DNA of 16,181 nt from Brevundimonas sp. (GTDB lineage: Bacteria > Pseudomonadota > Alphaproteobacteria > Caulobacterales > Caulobacteraceae), in contig JAVHYH010000052.1 of assembly GCA_031119155.1 (NCBI GenBank), positions 1 to 16,181 on the forward strand. The letters are read 5' to 3'. Below the pieces are notes generated by a model that saw only the letters and a list, made by a program, of their open reading frames with translations, did not search any database and had not been told where the DNA came from. This document shows, one piece after another, positions 7,684 through 14,112 of this stretch (positions are counted from its first letter, which is position 1; each line of letters begins with the position of its first letter). A program made the translations under genes and the position numbers.

Positions 7684-7715
7684 TCTCTTCCGAACTTCAA
7701 CTGAGCAGGTCCGCC

Positions 7716-7838
7716 GTGAGCCGCCTCGACGCCCGCATCGCCATCGCCTCGACCGCCTCGTGCGGCGGCGCGATCGCGCGCGTCATTGGTATGACCACCG
7801 GCACCACCACCATCACCGCTCCGGCGGGGACAGGTTAG
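7716..7838 (+). CDS. thrL: Threonine-rich leader peptide of the thr operon attenuator
   Basis: This short reading frame begins at GTG 7716 with an AGCAGG ribosome site about 6 nt upstream, and encodes 40 residues ending at TAG 7836-7838. Its last 15 residues read MTTGTTTITAPAGTG, with seven threonines and one isoleucine. The threonine codons cluster at 7794-7799, 7803-7811 and 7815-7817. An internal ATG at 7791 would give only the 15-residue form but has no ribosome site. The composition parallels E. coli ThrL, whose control codons are Thr and Ile. A terminator follows 31 nt after the stop and the threonine-pathway gene comes right after, so the peptide should serve as a ribosome-stalling sensor of charged tRNA-Thr, with no function of its own. 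Confidence 0.82.
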   Translation: MSRLDARIAIASTASCGGAIARVIGMTTGTTTITAPAGTG

Positions 7839-7907
7839 CGCGCACCAAAGCTCAGGAACGCAAAAACCCAACCCCGCCCGGATCGCTCCGGGCGGGGTTT
7901 TTCTTTT
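7818..7907 (+). promoter_or_regulatory. Transcription attenuator (antiterminator and terminator) of the thr operon
   Basis: Two exclusive folds are visible. In the antiterminator, leader segment 7820-7829 (TCCGGCGGGG) pairs with 7872-7882 (CCCCGCCCGGA) with one bulged C, extended by GGTT 7833-7836 with AACC 7865-7868. In the terminator, 7870-7882 pairs with 7887-7899. The leader segment GCTCCGGCGGGG (7818-7829) copies the terminator 3' arm GCTCCGGGCGGGG (7885-7897) except for one G, the classic sign of a competing segment. A ribosome stalled at the first Thr codons leaves 7818-7836 free, favouring read-through; one reaching the stop codon covers it, favouring termination. Confidence 0.8.
7870..7907 (+). 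terminator. Attenuator terminator upstream of thrA
   Basis: AACCCCGCCCGGA (7870-7882) and TCCGGGCGGGGTT (7887-7899) form a perfect 13-bp stem with loop TCGC, followed by TTTTT, C and TTTT. It ends 27 nt before the ATG of the downstream gene, so it must be bypassed for expression. Confidence 0.92.
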
Positions 7908-7933
7908 CCAGATCTCTCCGAAAGACCCATCCC

Positions 7934-9676
7934 ATGTCCGCCAATCTCGCCGTCCTCGAACGCCCCGTATCCTCTCCCCTCCCCGCCGCCTCGCCCGAGG
8001 TCGTGGTGATGAAGTTCGGCAGCTCCGTGCTGGTCGATCCCGCCGACGCCCCCAAGGTCGCCTCCGACATCTACGCCGAGGTCCGGCGCGGCCGTCGGGT
8101 CGTCGCCGTCGTCTCCGCCCTCGCCGGCGAGACCGACCGGCTGCTGTCCGAGGCCCGCGCCCTCGGCCTCGCCCACGACAACAGCCTGCTGCCCGCCTAT
8201 GTCGTGCAGGGCGAGGAACGCTCCGCCGCCCTCGTCGCCCTGGCCTGCGACCGCGTCGGCCTCAGCGCCGCCACCCTGACGGTGCGCGAACTGGGTCTGG
8301 TCGCCGAGGGCCCGTGCGAACACGCCCGCCCCCTCTCGCTCGACCGCGCGGCTCTCGATCAGGCCCTGCTGAAGAACGAGGTGGTGGTCGTCCCCGGCTT
8401 CGGCGCCCTGTCGCCCGCCGGCGATGTGGTGCTGCTGGGCCGGGGCGGGTCCGACCTGACGGCCCTGTTCCTCGCCGCCGAGCTTGAACTGGACAGCGTC
8501 CAGCTGGTGAAGGACGTGGACGGCCTCTACGACCGCGATCCCAACGTCCACCCGGACGCCCGCCGCTATGATCAGGCCAGCTGGGCCGAGGCCAAGGCGC
8601 TGGGCGGCGGTCTGGTCCAGCCGGATGCGCTCGATCTGGCCGAGGCCCGGCAGTTGAAGGTCGAGGTCCGCAACTACCTCGACGGTCACCGCACGGTCGT
8701 CGGCCCGGTCGGCGCGCCGCCGAAACCTGCCCCCGCCCATCGCCGCCTGCGCGTGGCCGTGGCCGGCTGCGGCGTGGTCGGCGGCGGGGCCCTGGCCCGC
8801 CTGCTGGTCGATCCCCGCGTCGAGGTCGTCGGCGTTCTGGTGCGTGATCCGTCCAAACCGCGTGACGTGCCCGGCGCCTCGGACGGCCAGCTCGCCCCTC
8901 TGTTGGTCTCCAGCCCCGACGCCCTGCTGGAGCGCCGCCCGGACATCGTTCTGGAAGCCCTGTCCGAGGCCGAGGCCGGCTACGCCGTCATCGAGGCGGC
9001 CCTGTCGCGCGGCGTCGATGTCGCCACGGCCAACAAACAGGCGGTCAGCGCCAATCCCGACGGCCTGCTCGAGCTCGCGGCCCGCAATGACGCCCGCCTG
9101 CTCTGGTCCGCCTCCGTCGGCGGCGGCGTGCCGATGGTCGAGGCCGTCCGCGCCGCCCGTGATGACGCCCCCGTCCTCGCCTTCGAGGCTGTCCTGAACG
9201 GCACGGTCAACTTCATGCTGGCCCGTCTCGGCGACGGCGCGGCCTTCGATCAGGCCCTGTCGGAAGCCCGCGCCGCCGGCTTCGCCGAGGAGGATCCGTC
9301 CTCCGACCTGCAGGGCCTTGACGCCCTCGCCAAGGTCCGCCTGCTCTCGTTCGAGGCCTTCGGCGTCATGCCGGACGACGCCGACATCCATCGCGATGTG
9401 CTGGCCCCCGCTGCCCTGCCGCCCGCCGGTTCGCGCCAGCTCTGTCGCTGCGAGCTGAAAGACGGCAAGCTGGTCGCCAGCGTTCGTCTGGTGTCGGGTC
9501 AGCTCGACCCGCTGTTCGCGGAACTGAAGGGAGAGGGCAACGCCTTGAAGGTGGTCTCGCTGGATGGATCGGCGGTGCGTCGTCGCGGTCGCGGCGCCGG
9601 GCGCTGGGCCACGGCCGAAAGCCTGCTGGCCGACCTGTCCGATCTCGCCGCCGCCCGCCTGTCGAAAGCCGACTGA
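7934..9676 (+). CDS. thrA: Aspartokinase-homoserine dehydrogenase fusion lacking ACT domains
   Basis: The 580-residue protein joins an amino-acid-kinase domain (about 22-257) to homoserine dehydrogenase (about 271-580). The kinase half has MKFGSSVL (26-33, one residue shorter than canonical KFGGTSV), GEERSAAL (93-100), VVPGFGAL, LGRGGSDLTAL (168-178) and VKDVDGLYDRDP (192-203). The dehydrogenase half has a GCGVVGGG Rossmann loop (278-285), ATANKQAVS, LNGTVNFML (421-429) and EEDPSSDLQGLDALAK, with E452, D463 and K467 matching the known catalytic E, D and K. No ACT module is seen between the halves or at the end, whereas E. coli ThrA is about 820 residues. The start at 7934 follows the attenuator and lacks a clear ribosome site; GTG 8003/8006 or ATG 8009, after GAGG at 7997-8000, are alternatives. 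It supplies homoserine for threonine (thrB next) and methionine. Kinase activity is less certain than dehydrogenase activity. Confidence 0.85.
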   Translation: MSANLAVLERPVSSPLPAASPEVVVMKFGSSVLVDPADAPKVASDIYAEVRRGRRVVAVVSALAGETDRLLSEARALGLAHDNSLLPAYVVQGEERSAALVALACDRVGLSAATLTVRELGLVAEGPCEHARPLSLDRAALDQALLKNEVVVVPGFGALSPAGDVVLLGRGGSDLTALFLAAELELDSVQLVKDVDGLYDRDPNVHPDARRYDQASWAEAKALGGGLVQPDALDLAEARQLKVEVRNYLDGHRTVVGPVGAPPKPAPAHRRLRVAVAGCGVVGGGALARLLVDPRVEVVGVLVRDPSKPRDVPGASDGQLAPLLVSSPDALLERRPDIVLEALSEAEAGYAVIEAALSRGVDVATANKQAVSANPDGLLELAARNDARLLWSASVGGGVPMVEAVRAARDDAPVLAFEAVLNGTVNFMLARLGDGAAFDQALSEARAAGFAEEDPSSDLQGLDALAKVRLLSFEAFGVMPDDADIHRDVLAPAALPPAGSRQLCRCELKDGKLVASVRLVSGQLDPLFAELKGEGNALKVVSLDGSAVRRRGRGAGRWATAESLLADLSDLAAARLSKAD

Positions 9677-9678
9677 CC

Positions 9679-10629
9679 ATGGCCGTCTTCACCCCCGTCG
9701 AGGAGGCCGACGCCGAGCCCTTCATTAGTCGCTACGGGCTGGGCGCCCTGCGGTCGCTCACGCCCATCGCCGAAGGGGTGGAGAACACCAACTACCGCAT
9801 CGAAACCGACCGGGGCCGGTTCGTCCTGACCCTGTTCGAGGGCCGCACCGACGCGGCGTCCCTGCCCTTCTGTCTGGGCCTGACCGCCCACGCGGCGGAC
9901 AAGGGCCTGCCCTGTGCGCACGCCGTTCTCAACGATCAGGGACAGGCCGTGGGCGAACTCAACGGCCGCCCCGCCGCCATCCTCGAATGGCTGCCCGGCG
10001 CCTGGAAGCGCGAACCGTCGCTGGCCCATCAGCACGCCGCCGGCGCGCTTCTGGCCCGGCTGCATCTGGCCGCCGCCGACTTCCCGCTGGAGCGCGCCAA
10101 CCCGGTCGGCGCCGCAGCCCGCCGCGCCCTGTTCGACCGTTGCCTGACCCGCGCCGACGCCGCCGACCGCGCCCTGCTGGACCGCATGGCCCCGTGGGTG
10201 ACCGGCCCCTGCGCCGATCCCGGCGCCGCCCTGCCGCGCGGCCCGATCCACGCCGACTACTTCCCCGACAACCTGCTGTTCGAAGGCGACGCCCCCAGCG
10301 GCCTGATCGACTTCTATTTCGGCTGCACCGACGCCTACGCCTACGATCTGGCCATCGCCCTGTCGGCCTGGGGTTTCGATGCCGACGGCCTGCCCCTGCC
10401 CGCCGCGCTGACCGCCTTCCGCTCGGGCTATGAAAGCGTCCGCCCCCTGACGCCCGCCGAAGCCGCCGCCCTGCCCGCGCTCGGCGCCGTCGCGGCGGTG
10501 CGCTTCACCCTGACCCGCCTGCACGATCGCCTGTTCCACGACCCAACCCGACTGGTCACCCCCAAGGATCCCGCGCCCTTCCTGCGGCGACTGGACTGGT
10601 GGACGGAACAGGCCGCGCTGGCGGCCTAG
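9679..10629 (+). CDS. thrB: Homoserine kinase, aminoglycoside-phosphotransferase-fold type (ThrB_II)
   Basis: The enzyme phosphorylates homoserine with ATP for threonine synthesis in the cytoplasm. The 316 residues match the alphaproteobacterial form, which is unrelated to the GHMP-type E. coli ThrB. Marks are MAVFTPV at the start, GVENTNYRIET at 33-43, FVLTLFEGR, the catalytic loop HADYFPDN (191-198, with D193 and N198) and the metal-binding IDFYFGCTDAYAYDLAI from 210 (D211). It starts 2 nt after the thrA stop with no strong ribosome site, so translational coupling is likely. Its last codons overlap the convergent thrC by the tetranucleotide CTAG. Confidence 0.94.
   Translation: MAVFTPVEEADAEPFISRYGLGALRSLTPIAEGVENTNYRIETDRGRFVLTLFEGRTDAASLPFCLGLTAHAADKGLPCAHAVLNDQGQAVGELNGRPAAILEWLPGAWKREPSLAHQHAAGALLARLHLAAADFPLERANPVGAAARRALFDRCLTRADAADRALLDRMAPWVTGPCADPGAALPRGPIHADYFPDNLLFEGDAPSGLIDFYFGCTDAYAYDLAIALSAWGFDADGLPLPAALTAFRSGYESVRPLTPAEAAALPALGAVAAVRFTLTRLHDRLFHDPTRLVTPKDPAPFLRRLDWWTEQAALAA
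10626..10629. other. CTAG overlap: convergent thrB and thrC share stop codons
   Basis: The palindrome CTAG supplies TAG for thrB (10627-10629, + strand) and TAG for thrC (10628-10626, - strand). There is no room for an intrinsic terminator between the genes, so transcripts of each must run into the other unless termination is internal or Rho-dependent. Confidence 0.9.
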
Positions 10630-11999
10630 CCAATCGCCGCTAACACCGCCTCCAGCGTCGCATCCACGGTCTCGAACCGCTCGGTCTGGCCCTCCAGCCC
10701 CTGCAGTTGCGGCGGCCGCTCCGGCGCGAAGCCCAGCGCCGCCTCCACGCTGTCCGGGAATTTGGCGGGATGCGCCGTCGACAGGGCCACGACCGGCCCG
10801 GTCCGCTCGATCCGCCGCGCGGCATGCAGGGCCACCGCCGTGTGCGGGCAGATCACCCGGCCGTTCTCGCGCCAGGTCCGCTGCATCTCGGCCACCGTCT
10901 CGGCCTCGCTGACCGACACCGCCGACACCTCGCGCCGCAGCGCCGCCAGCACCTCGTCCGGCAGGGTCACCCGCCCCGCCTTGTTGAAGTCCTCGAACAG
11001 CCCGCGCGTCAGGTCCGCATCCCGGCCCGTCGCCTCGAACACCAGCCGTTCGAAATTCGACGGCGCCTGCACATCCATGCTGACGCTGGCGGTCGGTTCG
11101 GCCTGCGTCCGCTCATAGACGCCCGTGTGCAGCGCCCGGACCAGCGCGTCATTGCGGTTGGTCGCCGCCACCAGATCCCCGATGGGCAGACCGCACTGAC
11201 GCGCCACCCAGCCTGCGAAGGCGTCGCCGAAATTCCCGGTCGGCACCACATAGGTCGCCGGCTCGGCCAGCTTCGCCGCGGTCGCCGCATAATAGGGCGC
11301 CTGCCCCGACAGCCGGGCCCAGTTGATGGAGTTCACCGAACTCACCCGACGCGTCGTCTTCGTCTTCCCTGTCTCACTCAAAAGTCGCTTGAGTAGTCGT
11401 TGGCAGTCGTCGAAATCTCCTCTGACGGCGAGGTTCAAAACGTTCGACGCGCCGCTCGTGGTCATCTGCAGCCGCTGCATCGGCGACACCCGGCCCAGCG
11501 GGTGCAGCACCACCAGATCGATCCGCTCTGCCCCGGCGAACGCCTTCACCGCCGCCGCGCCCGTATCGCCGCTCGTGGCGGTCACCAGCAGCAGCCGCTC
11601 GCCCGTGGTCGCCAGCAGGCTTTCGGCCATCCCGGCCACCAGCTGCATGGCCAGATCCTTGAACGCCGCCGTGGGGCCGTGGAACAGCTCCAGCACATGC
11701 AGGCCCGGCTCCAGCTCGACCAGCGGCACGACATCCGGATGCAGAAACCGCTCTTGCACCCGCCGCGTCGCCGCCGCCAGCGCCCCCTCCGGCAGCCCCT
11801 CGCCCACGAAAGGCGTCAGCAGCCGTTCGGCCAGGGTGGCATAATCCGCCCCGCCCGCGATCAGCGCGTCCAGCTCCAGACGCGGCCAGACCGACGGCGC
11901 GAACAGGCCGCCGTCGGGCGCGATGCCGTTGATCACCGTGCCGGCGAAATCGGTCAGGGGCGAGCGCCCGCGGGTGCTGACATAGGACGGGGAGGTCAT
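10626..11999 (-). CDS. thrC: Threonine synthase
   Basis: This PLP enzyme turns O-phosphohomoserine into threonine. The 457 residues fit the family. It opens with YVSTRGRSPLTDF and DGGLFAP, has the PLP lysine in FHGPTAAFKDLAMQL (K114), the phosphate-binding TATSGDTGAAA (140-150), VNSINWAR (222-229), VPTGNFGDAFAGW (252-264) and AATNRND (278-284). The ATG at 11999 fits the family N-terminus, but the nearest good ribosome site (GGAGGG, 12027-12022) is about 22 nt away with a hairpin between. It converges on thrB, sharing CTAG as both stops, with no terminator between. Residues 187-221 use codons rare elsewhere in the window. Confidence 0.95.
   Translation of the reverse strand: MTSPSYVSTRGRSPLTDFAGTVINGIAPDGGLFAPSVWPRLELDALIAGGADYATLAERLLTPFVGEGLPEGALAAATRRVQERFLHPDVVPLVELEPGLHVLELFHGPTAAFKDLAMQLVAGMAESLLATTGERLLLVTATSGDTGAAAVKAFAGAERIDLVVLHPLGRVSPMQRLQMTTSGASNVLNLAVRGDFDDCQRLLKRLLSETGKTKTTRRVSSVNSINWARLSGQAPYYAATAAKLAEPATYVVPTGNFGDAFAGWVARQCGLPIGDLVAATNRNDALVRALHTGVYERTQAEPTASVSMDVQAPSNFERLVFEATGRDADLTRGLFEDFNKAGRVTLPDEVLAALRREVSAVSVSEAETVAEMQRTWRENGRVICPHTAVALHAARRIERTGPVVALSTAHPAKFPDSVEAALGFAPERPPQLQGLEGQTERFETVDATLEAVLAAIG
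11335..11444 (-). other. Patch of atypical codons inside thrC
   Basis: Residues 187-221 of ThrC use GTT, TTG (twice), AGA, GGA, GAT, CAA, CGA (twice), CTA, CTT, AGT (twice), ACA and GGG, while the flanking gene uses mostly GC-ending codons. The encoded stretch SETGKTKTTRRVS is low in complexity and departs from the usual family sequence just before VNSINWAR. It holds the inverted repeat ACTCAA (11376-11381) and TTGAGT (11389-11394). The reading frame stays intact. Confidence 0.6.
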
Positions 12000-12007
12000 T
12001 CCCCATT

Positions 12008-12023
12008 GGTCGGCAAACCGACC
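12008..12023 (-). other. Hairpin between ribosome site and start of thrC
   Basis: GGTCGG and CCGACC form a perfect 6-bp stem with a 4-nt loop. It lies between the GGAGGG motif (12027-12022) and the thrC ATG (11999). Folding would bring GGAG to about 8 nt from the ATG, a normal distance; this is inference from geometry. Confidence 0.5.
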
Positions 12024-12027
12024 CTCC

Positions 12028-12040
12028 GCGTCAATGACGC
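12028..12040. promoter_or_regulatory. Palindrome GCGTCA-A-TGACGC upstream of thrC
   Basis: Two perfect 6-bp arms flank one central base. It could be a protein-binding site or part of the RNA structure upstream of thrC. No regulator is identified. Confidence 0.35.
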
Positions 12041-12050
12041 AGCGGCCTCA

Positions 12051-12082
12051 CGGGGCAGGTTGTTTCCCGCCAACCCGCCCCG
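12051..12082 (-). terminator. Strong hairpin after the chemoreceptor gene
   Basis: CGGGGCAGGTTG (12051-12062) and CAACCCGCCCCG (12071-12082) pair along 12 bp, with one G-U wobble in the - strand RNA and an 8-nt loop. It begins 10 nt after the chemoreceptor stop on the - strand. There is no U tract after it, so it may be a weak or Rho-assisted terminator, an RNA-stabilising 3' end, or part of the thrC leader. Confidence 0.5.
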
Positions 12083-12092
12083 CGACCGTTGG

Positions 12093-14033
12093 TCAGAACT
12101 CTTCCCAGCCGTCCGACTGCGGGGCGTTCGAGATCGAACCGCCGTTGACCACCTTCAGCACCCGTTGCTCGGACCGCTGCGGCGCGGCGGCCGCCGGTCG
12201 GGGCGCAGTCCTGGTCGGCGCCTGCGCCGCCCGGCGATGGCTGGCCGAGGACACCTGGAAGAAGGCGACCTGCGACGACAGTTCCGACGTCTCCTGACGC
12301 AGCGAGGTGCTGGCGGCGGTGGCCTGTTCGACCATGGCGGCGTTCTGCTGGGTCACCTGATCCATCTGGTTCACGGCGACGTTGATCTCGTGCAGGCCCG
12401 TGGCCTGTTCCTTGGCCGAGGCGGCGATCTCGACCACCAGATGGTTGATGTCCCCGACCTGCGCAGCGATGGCTTCCAGCGCCTTGCCGGCCTCGCTGAC
12501 CAGACGCACGCCGTTCTCGACCTCGGCGCCCGAGTTGGCGATCAGCGTCTTGATTTCCTTGGCCGCATCCGCCGAGCGCTGGGCCAGGGCCCGCACTTCC
12601 GACGCGACGACCGCGAAGCCGCGACCGGAATCGCCCGCCCGCGCCGCCTCGACCCCGGCGTTCAGGGCCAGCAGGTTGGTCTGGAAGGCGATCTCGTCGA
12701 TGACGCCGACGATCTGGCTGATCTCGCGCGAGCCGGCCTCGATCTTGTGCATGGCCTGCACGGCGTTCATCACCACGCCGCCCGAGATTTCGGCGCTCTG
12801 GCGGGCGCCGCTGGTGACGCCGGCGGCCTGGCTGGCGCCGTCGGCGGTCTTGCGCACGGTGGCGGTGATCTGGTCCAGAGCGGCGGCGGTCTCCTCCAGC
12901 GAGGCGGCCTGCTGCTCGGTCCGGCGCGACAGGTCGTCCGAGGCGGTGCTGATCTCGCTGGCCCCGGAATCGATGCCGTGCACCGAGCCCAGCACGCTGG
13001 TCACCGTCTCTTCCAGACGGCCGATGGAGCGGTTGAAGTCGGTCTTCAGGATCTCGCTGCGCTCGGGGAAGTCGGCGTGGATGCGATAGACCAGATTGCC
13101 CTCCGCCAGAGCCGACAGGCCCTCGCCCAGGCTCTTGATGACGACGGCGTTCTCGGCGGCTTCCTGCGCCTTCACGGCCTCGCTGCGACGACGGTCTGCC
13201 TCGGACTGGTCTCGCATCGATTCCGTTTCCTGCTCCAGCGCCTTGGCGCGCAGGCCGTTGTCACGGAAGACCTGCATGGCCTGGGCCATGGCGCCGACCT
13301 CGTCCTTGCGGTCCGTATCGGGGATGGCGACGTCCAGCTTGCCGTCGGCCATGATCGACATGGTCGTGGTCATGCGGCGGACCGGGGCGACCATCAGGAT
13401 CGACAGCTGCACGCCCAGGAAGACCGCCGCGGCCACCAGGATCAGGCCGCCGATGGCCAGGGCGATGAAGGAGTGCATGATCGCCGACGCCTGCTCGGCG
13501 TCACGGACGGTCATCCGCTCGATTTCCTGCTCGCGAACGTCCGCGATCCGGTTGGTGATGTGGGTGACCCGCGCCCGGTCGCCCGAGTTGATCACGAAGT
13601 CCCGCGCTGTGGCGATCTTGCCCGCGTCCTGCGACAGGGCGGCCTCGGTCAGGGGCGTGCCGAACTCGTTGCGCCAGCTGACGGCGTCACGCTTGGCGGT
13701 CTCGATATGCTCGCGCTCTTCCGGCGTCAGATCGCTCTGCTCCAGCGCGGCGATGGAGGTGTCGAACTGCTCCCAGCCCTTGGAGTAGACGTCCATGTAG
13801 TCGGGGTTCAGCGTCAGTAGCACCCCGCGCATCTGCGAGTTCAGGCGGATGAAGCCCTTCTCGGCCGTATGCGTCAGGTCGACGATCGCCTTGCTCTCGG
13901 CGTTCAGCTCGGCCGCCTTCTTCATCGCCGAAAGCTGGAAGAACACCGCCGCGATCATGGCGGCTGCGACCGTCAGCAGAAGGGCGAAAGCGATCGCCAG
14001 CTTGCGCTGCATGGGGATGTTCTTCGGGTTCAT
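12093..14033 (-). CDS. Methyl-accepting chemotaxis protein
   Basis: This 646-residue membrane chemoreceptor should signal through CheW and CheA to the flagellar motor. From the N-terminus: TM1 about 11-33, a periplasmic, mostly helical sensor region about 34-184 (no family recognised with certainty), TM2 about 187-210, a HAMP domain about 211-265 (MVAPVRRM, GKLDVAIP), a charged linker 266-294, a second HAMP-like segment about 295-345 (LAEGNLVYRI), then the cytoplasmic coiled coil. The signalling tip EIAFQTNLLALNAGVEAARA is at 447-466, flanked by likely methylation helices (372-390, 539-575). The tail is an Ala/Pro-rich tether ending in DGWEEF, similar to the xWxxF pentapeptide that recruits CheR/CheB. 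ATG 14033 starts MNPKNIPMQRKL just before TM1; the open frame to 14159 would add a non-membrane tail overlapping the porin gene. No chemotaxis partners are nearby. Confidence 0.92.
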   Translation of the reverse strand: MNPKNIPMQRKLAIAFALLLTVAAAMIAAVFFQLSAMKKAAELNAESKAIVDLTHTAEKGFIRLNSQMRGVLLTLNPDYMDVYSKGWEQFDTSIAALEQSDLTPEEREHIETAKRDAVSWRNEFGTPLTEAALSQDAGKIATARDFVINSGDRARVTHITNRIADVREQEIERMTVRDAEQASAIMHSFIALAIGGLILVAAAVFLGVQLSILMVAPVRRMTTTMSIMADGKLDVAIPDTDRKDEVGAMAQAMQVFRDNGLRAKALEQETESMRDQSEADRRRSEAVKAQEAAENAVVIKSLGEGLSALAEGNLVYRIHADFPERSEILKTDFNRSIGRLEETVTSVLGSVHGIDSGASEISTASDDLSRRTEQQAASLEETAAALDQITATVRKTADGASQAAGVTSGARQSAEISGGVVMNAVQAMHKIEAGSREISQIVGVIDEIAFQTNLLALNAGVEAARAGDSGRGFAVVASEVRALAQRSADAAKEIKTLIANSGAEVENGVRLVSEAGKALEAIAAQVGDINHLVVEIAASAKEQATGLHEINVAVNQMDQVTQQNAAMVEQATAASTSLRQETSELSSQVAFFQVSSASHRRAAQAPTRTAPRPAAAAPQRSEQRVLKVVNGGSISNAPQSDGWEEF

Positions 14034-14074
14034 GCGATCGTCTCTGTAATGAGGGGAGTCATACTGGAGAGGGA

Positions 14075-14102
14075 CAGCCCGGAACGTCCCCGCCCCGGGC
14101 TG
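14075..14102 (-). terminator. Hairpin between the porin and chemoreceptor genes
   Basis: CAGCCCGG (14075-14082) and CCGGGCTG (14095-14102) form a perfect 8-bp stem with a 12-nt loop, 11 nt after the porin stop on the - strand. There is no U run, so termination is uncertain; it may partly separate the two genes. Confidence 0.4.
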
Positions 14103-14112
14103 GTCGTCAGTG

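Larger units (their letters stand above)
7487..7715. other. Divergent intergenic region between the DUF2141 gene and the thr leader
   Basis: These 229 nt carry no convincing protein gene of normal size. They are visibly more AT-rich than the rest of the window, especially at 7525-7560 and 7637-7650. They contain an 11-bp direct repeat (CTTCATGACAA at 7481-7491 and 7516-7526), an operator-like palindrome at 7529-7545, and a hairpin at 7652-7683. A weak promoter candidate for the DUF2141 gene is TTGACAT (7557-7551, - strand) with CATATC at 7539-7534, but the spacing is short. No clear promoter for the thr operon could be placed by eye. Confidence 0.6.

Noticed and set aside
7655..7690. TTGACGG as a -35 box of the thr operon promoter.
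   Set aside because: No acceptable -10 element follows at 10-17 nt, and the box is better explained as one arm of the hairpin at 7652-7683.
7229..7933. Upstream extension of the thrA reading frame (the frame is open from 7229).
   Set aside because: It runs antisense through the DUF2141 gene and then through the attenuator terminator; its residues are Arg/His-rich shadow sequence with no family match. The kinase domain begins only after 7934.
7835..9391. 518-codon - strand frame opposite thrA.
   Set aside because: It is antisense to a gene with conserved catalytic motifs and contains the inverted terminator at its end.
11400..13820. Long + strand open frame of 806 codons opposite thrC and the chemoreceptor gene.
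   Set aside because: It is the mirror of two well-identified genes; Gln/Arg/Asp/Gly/His-rich composition is typical of GC-rich antisense frames.
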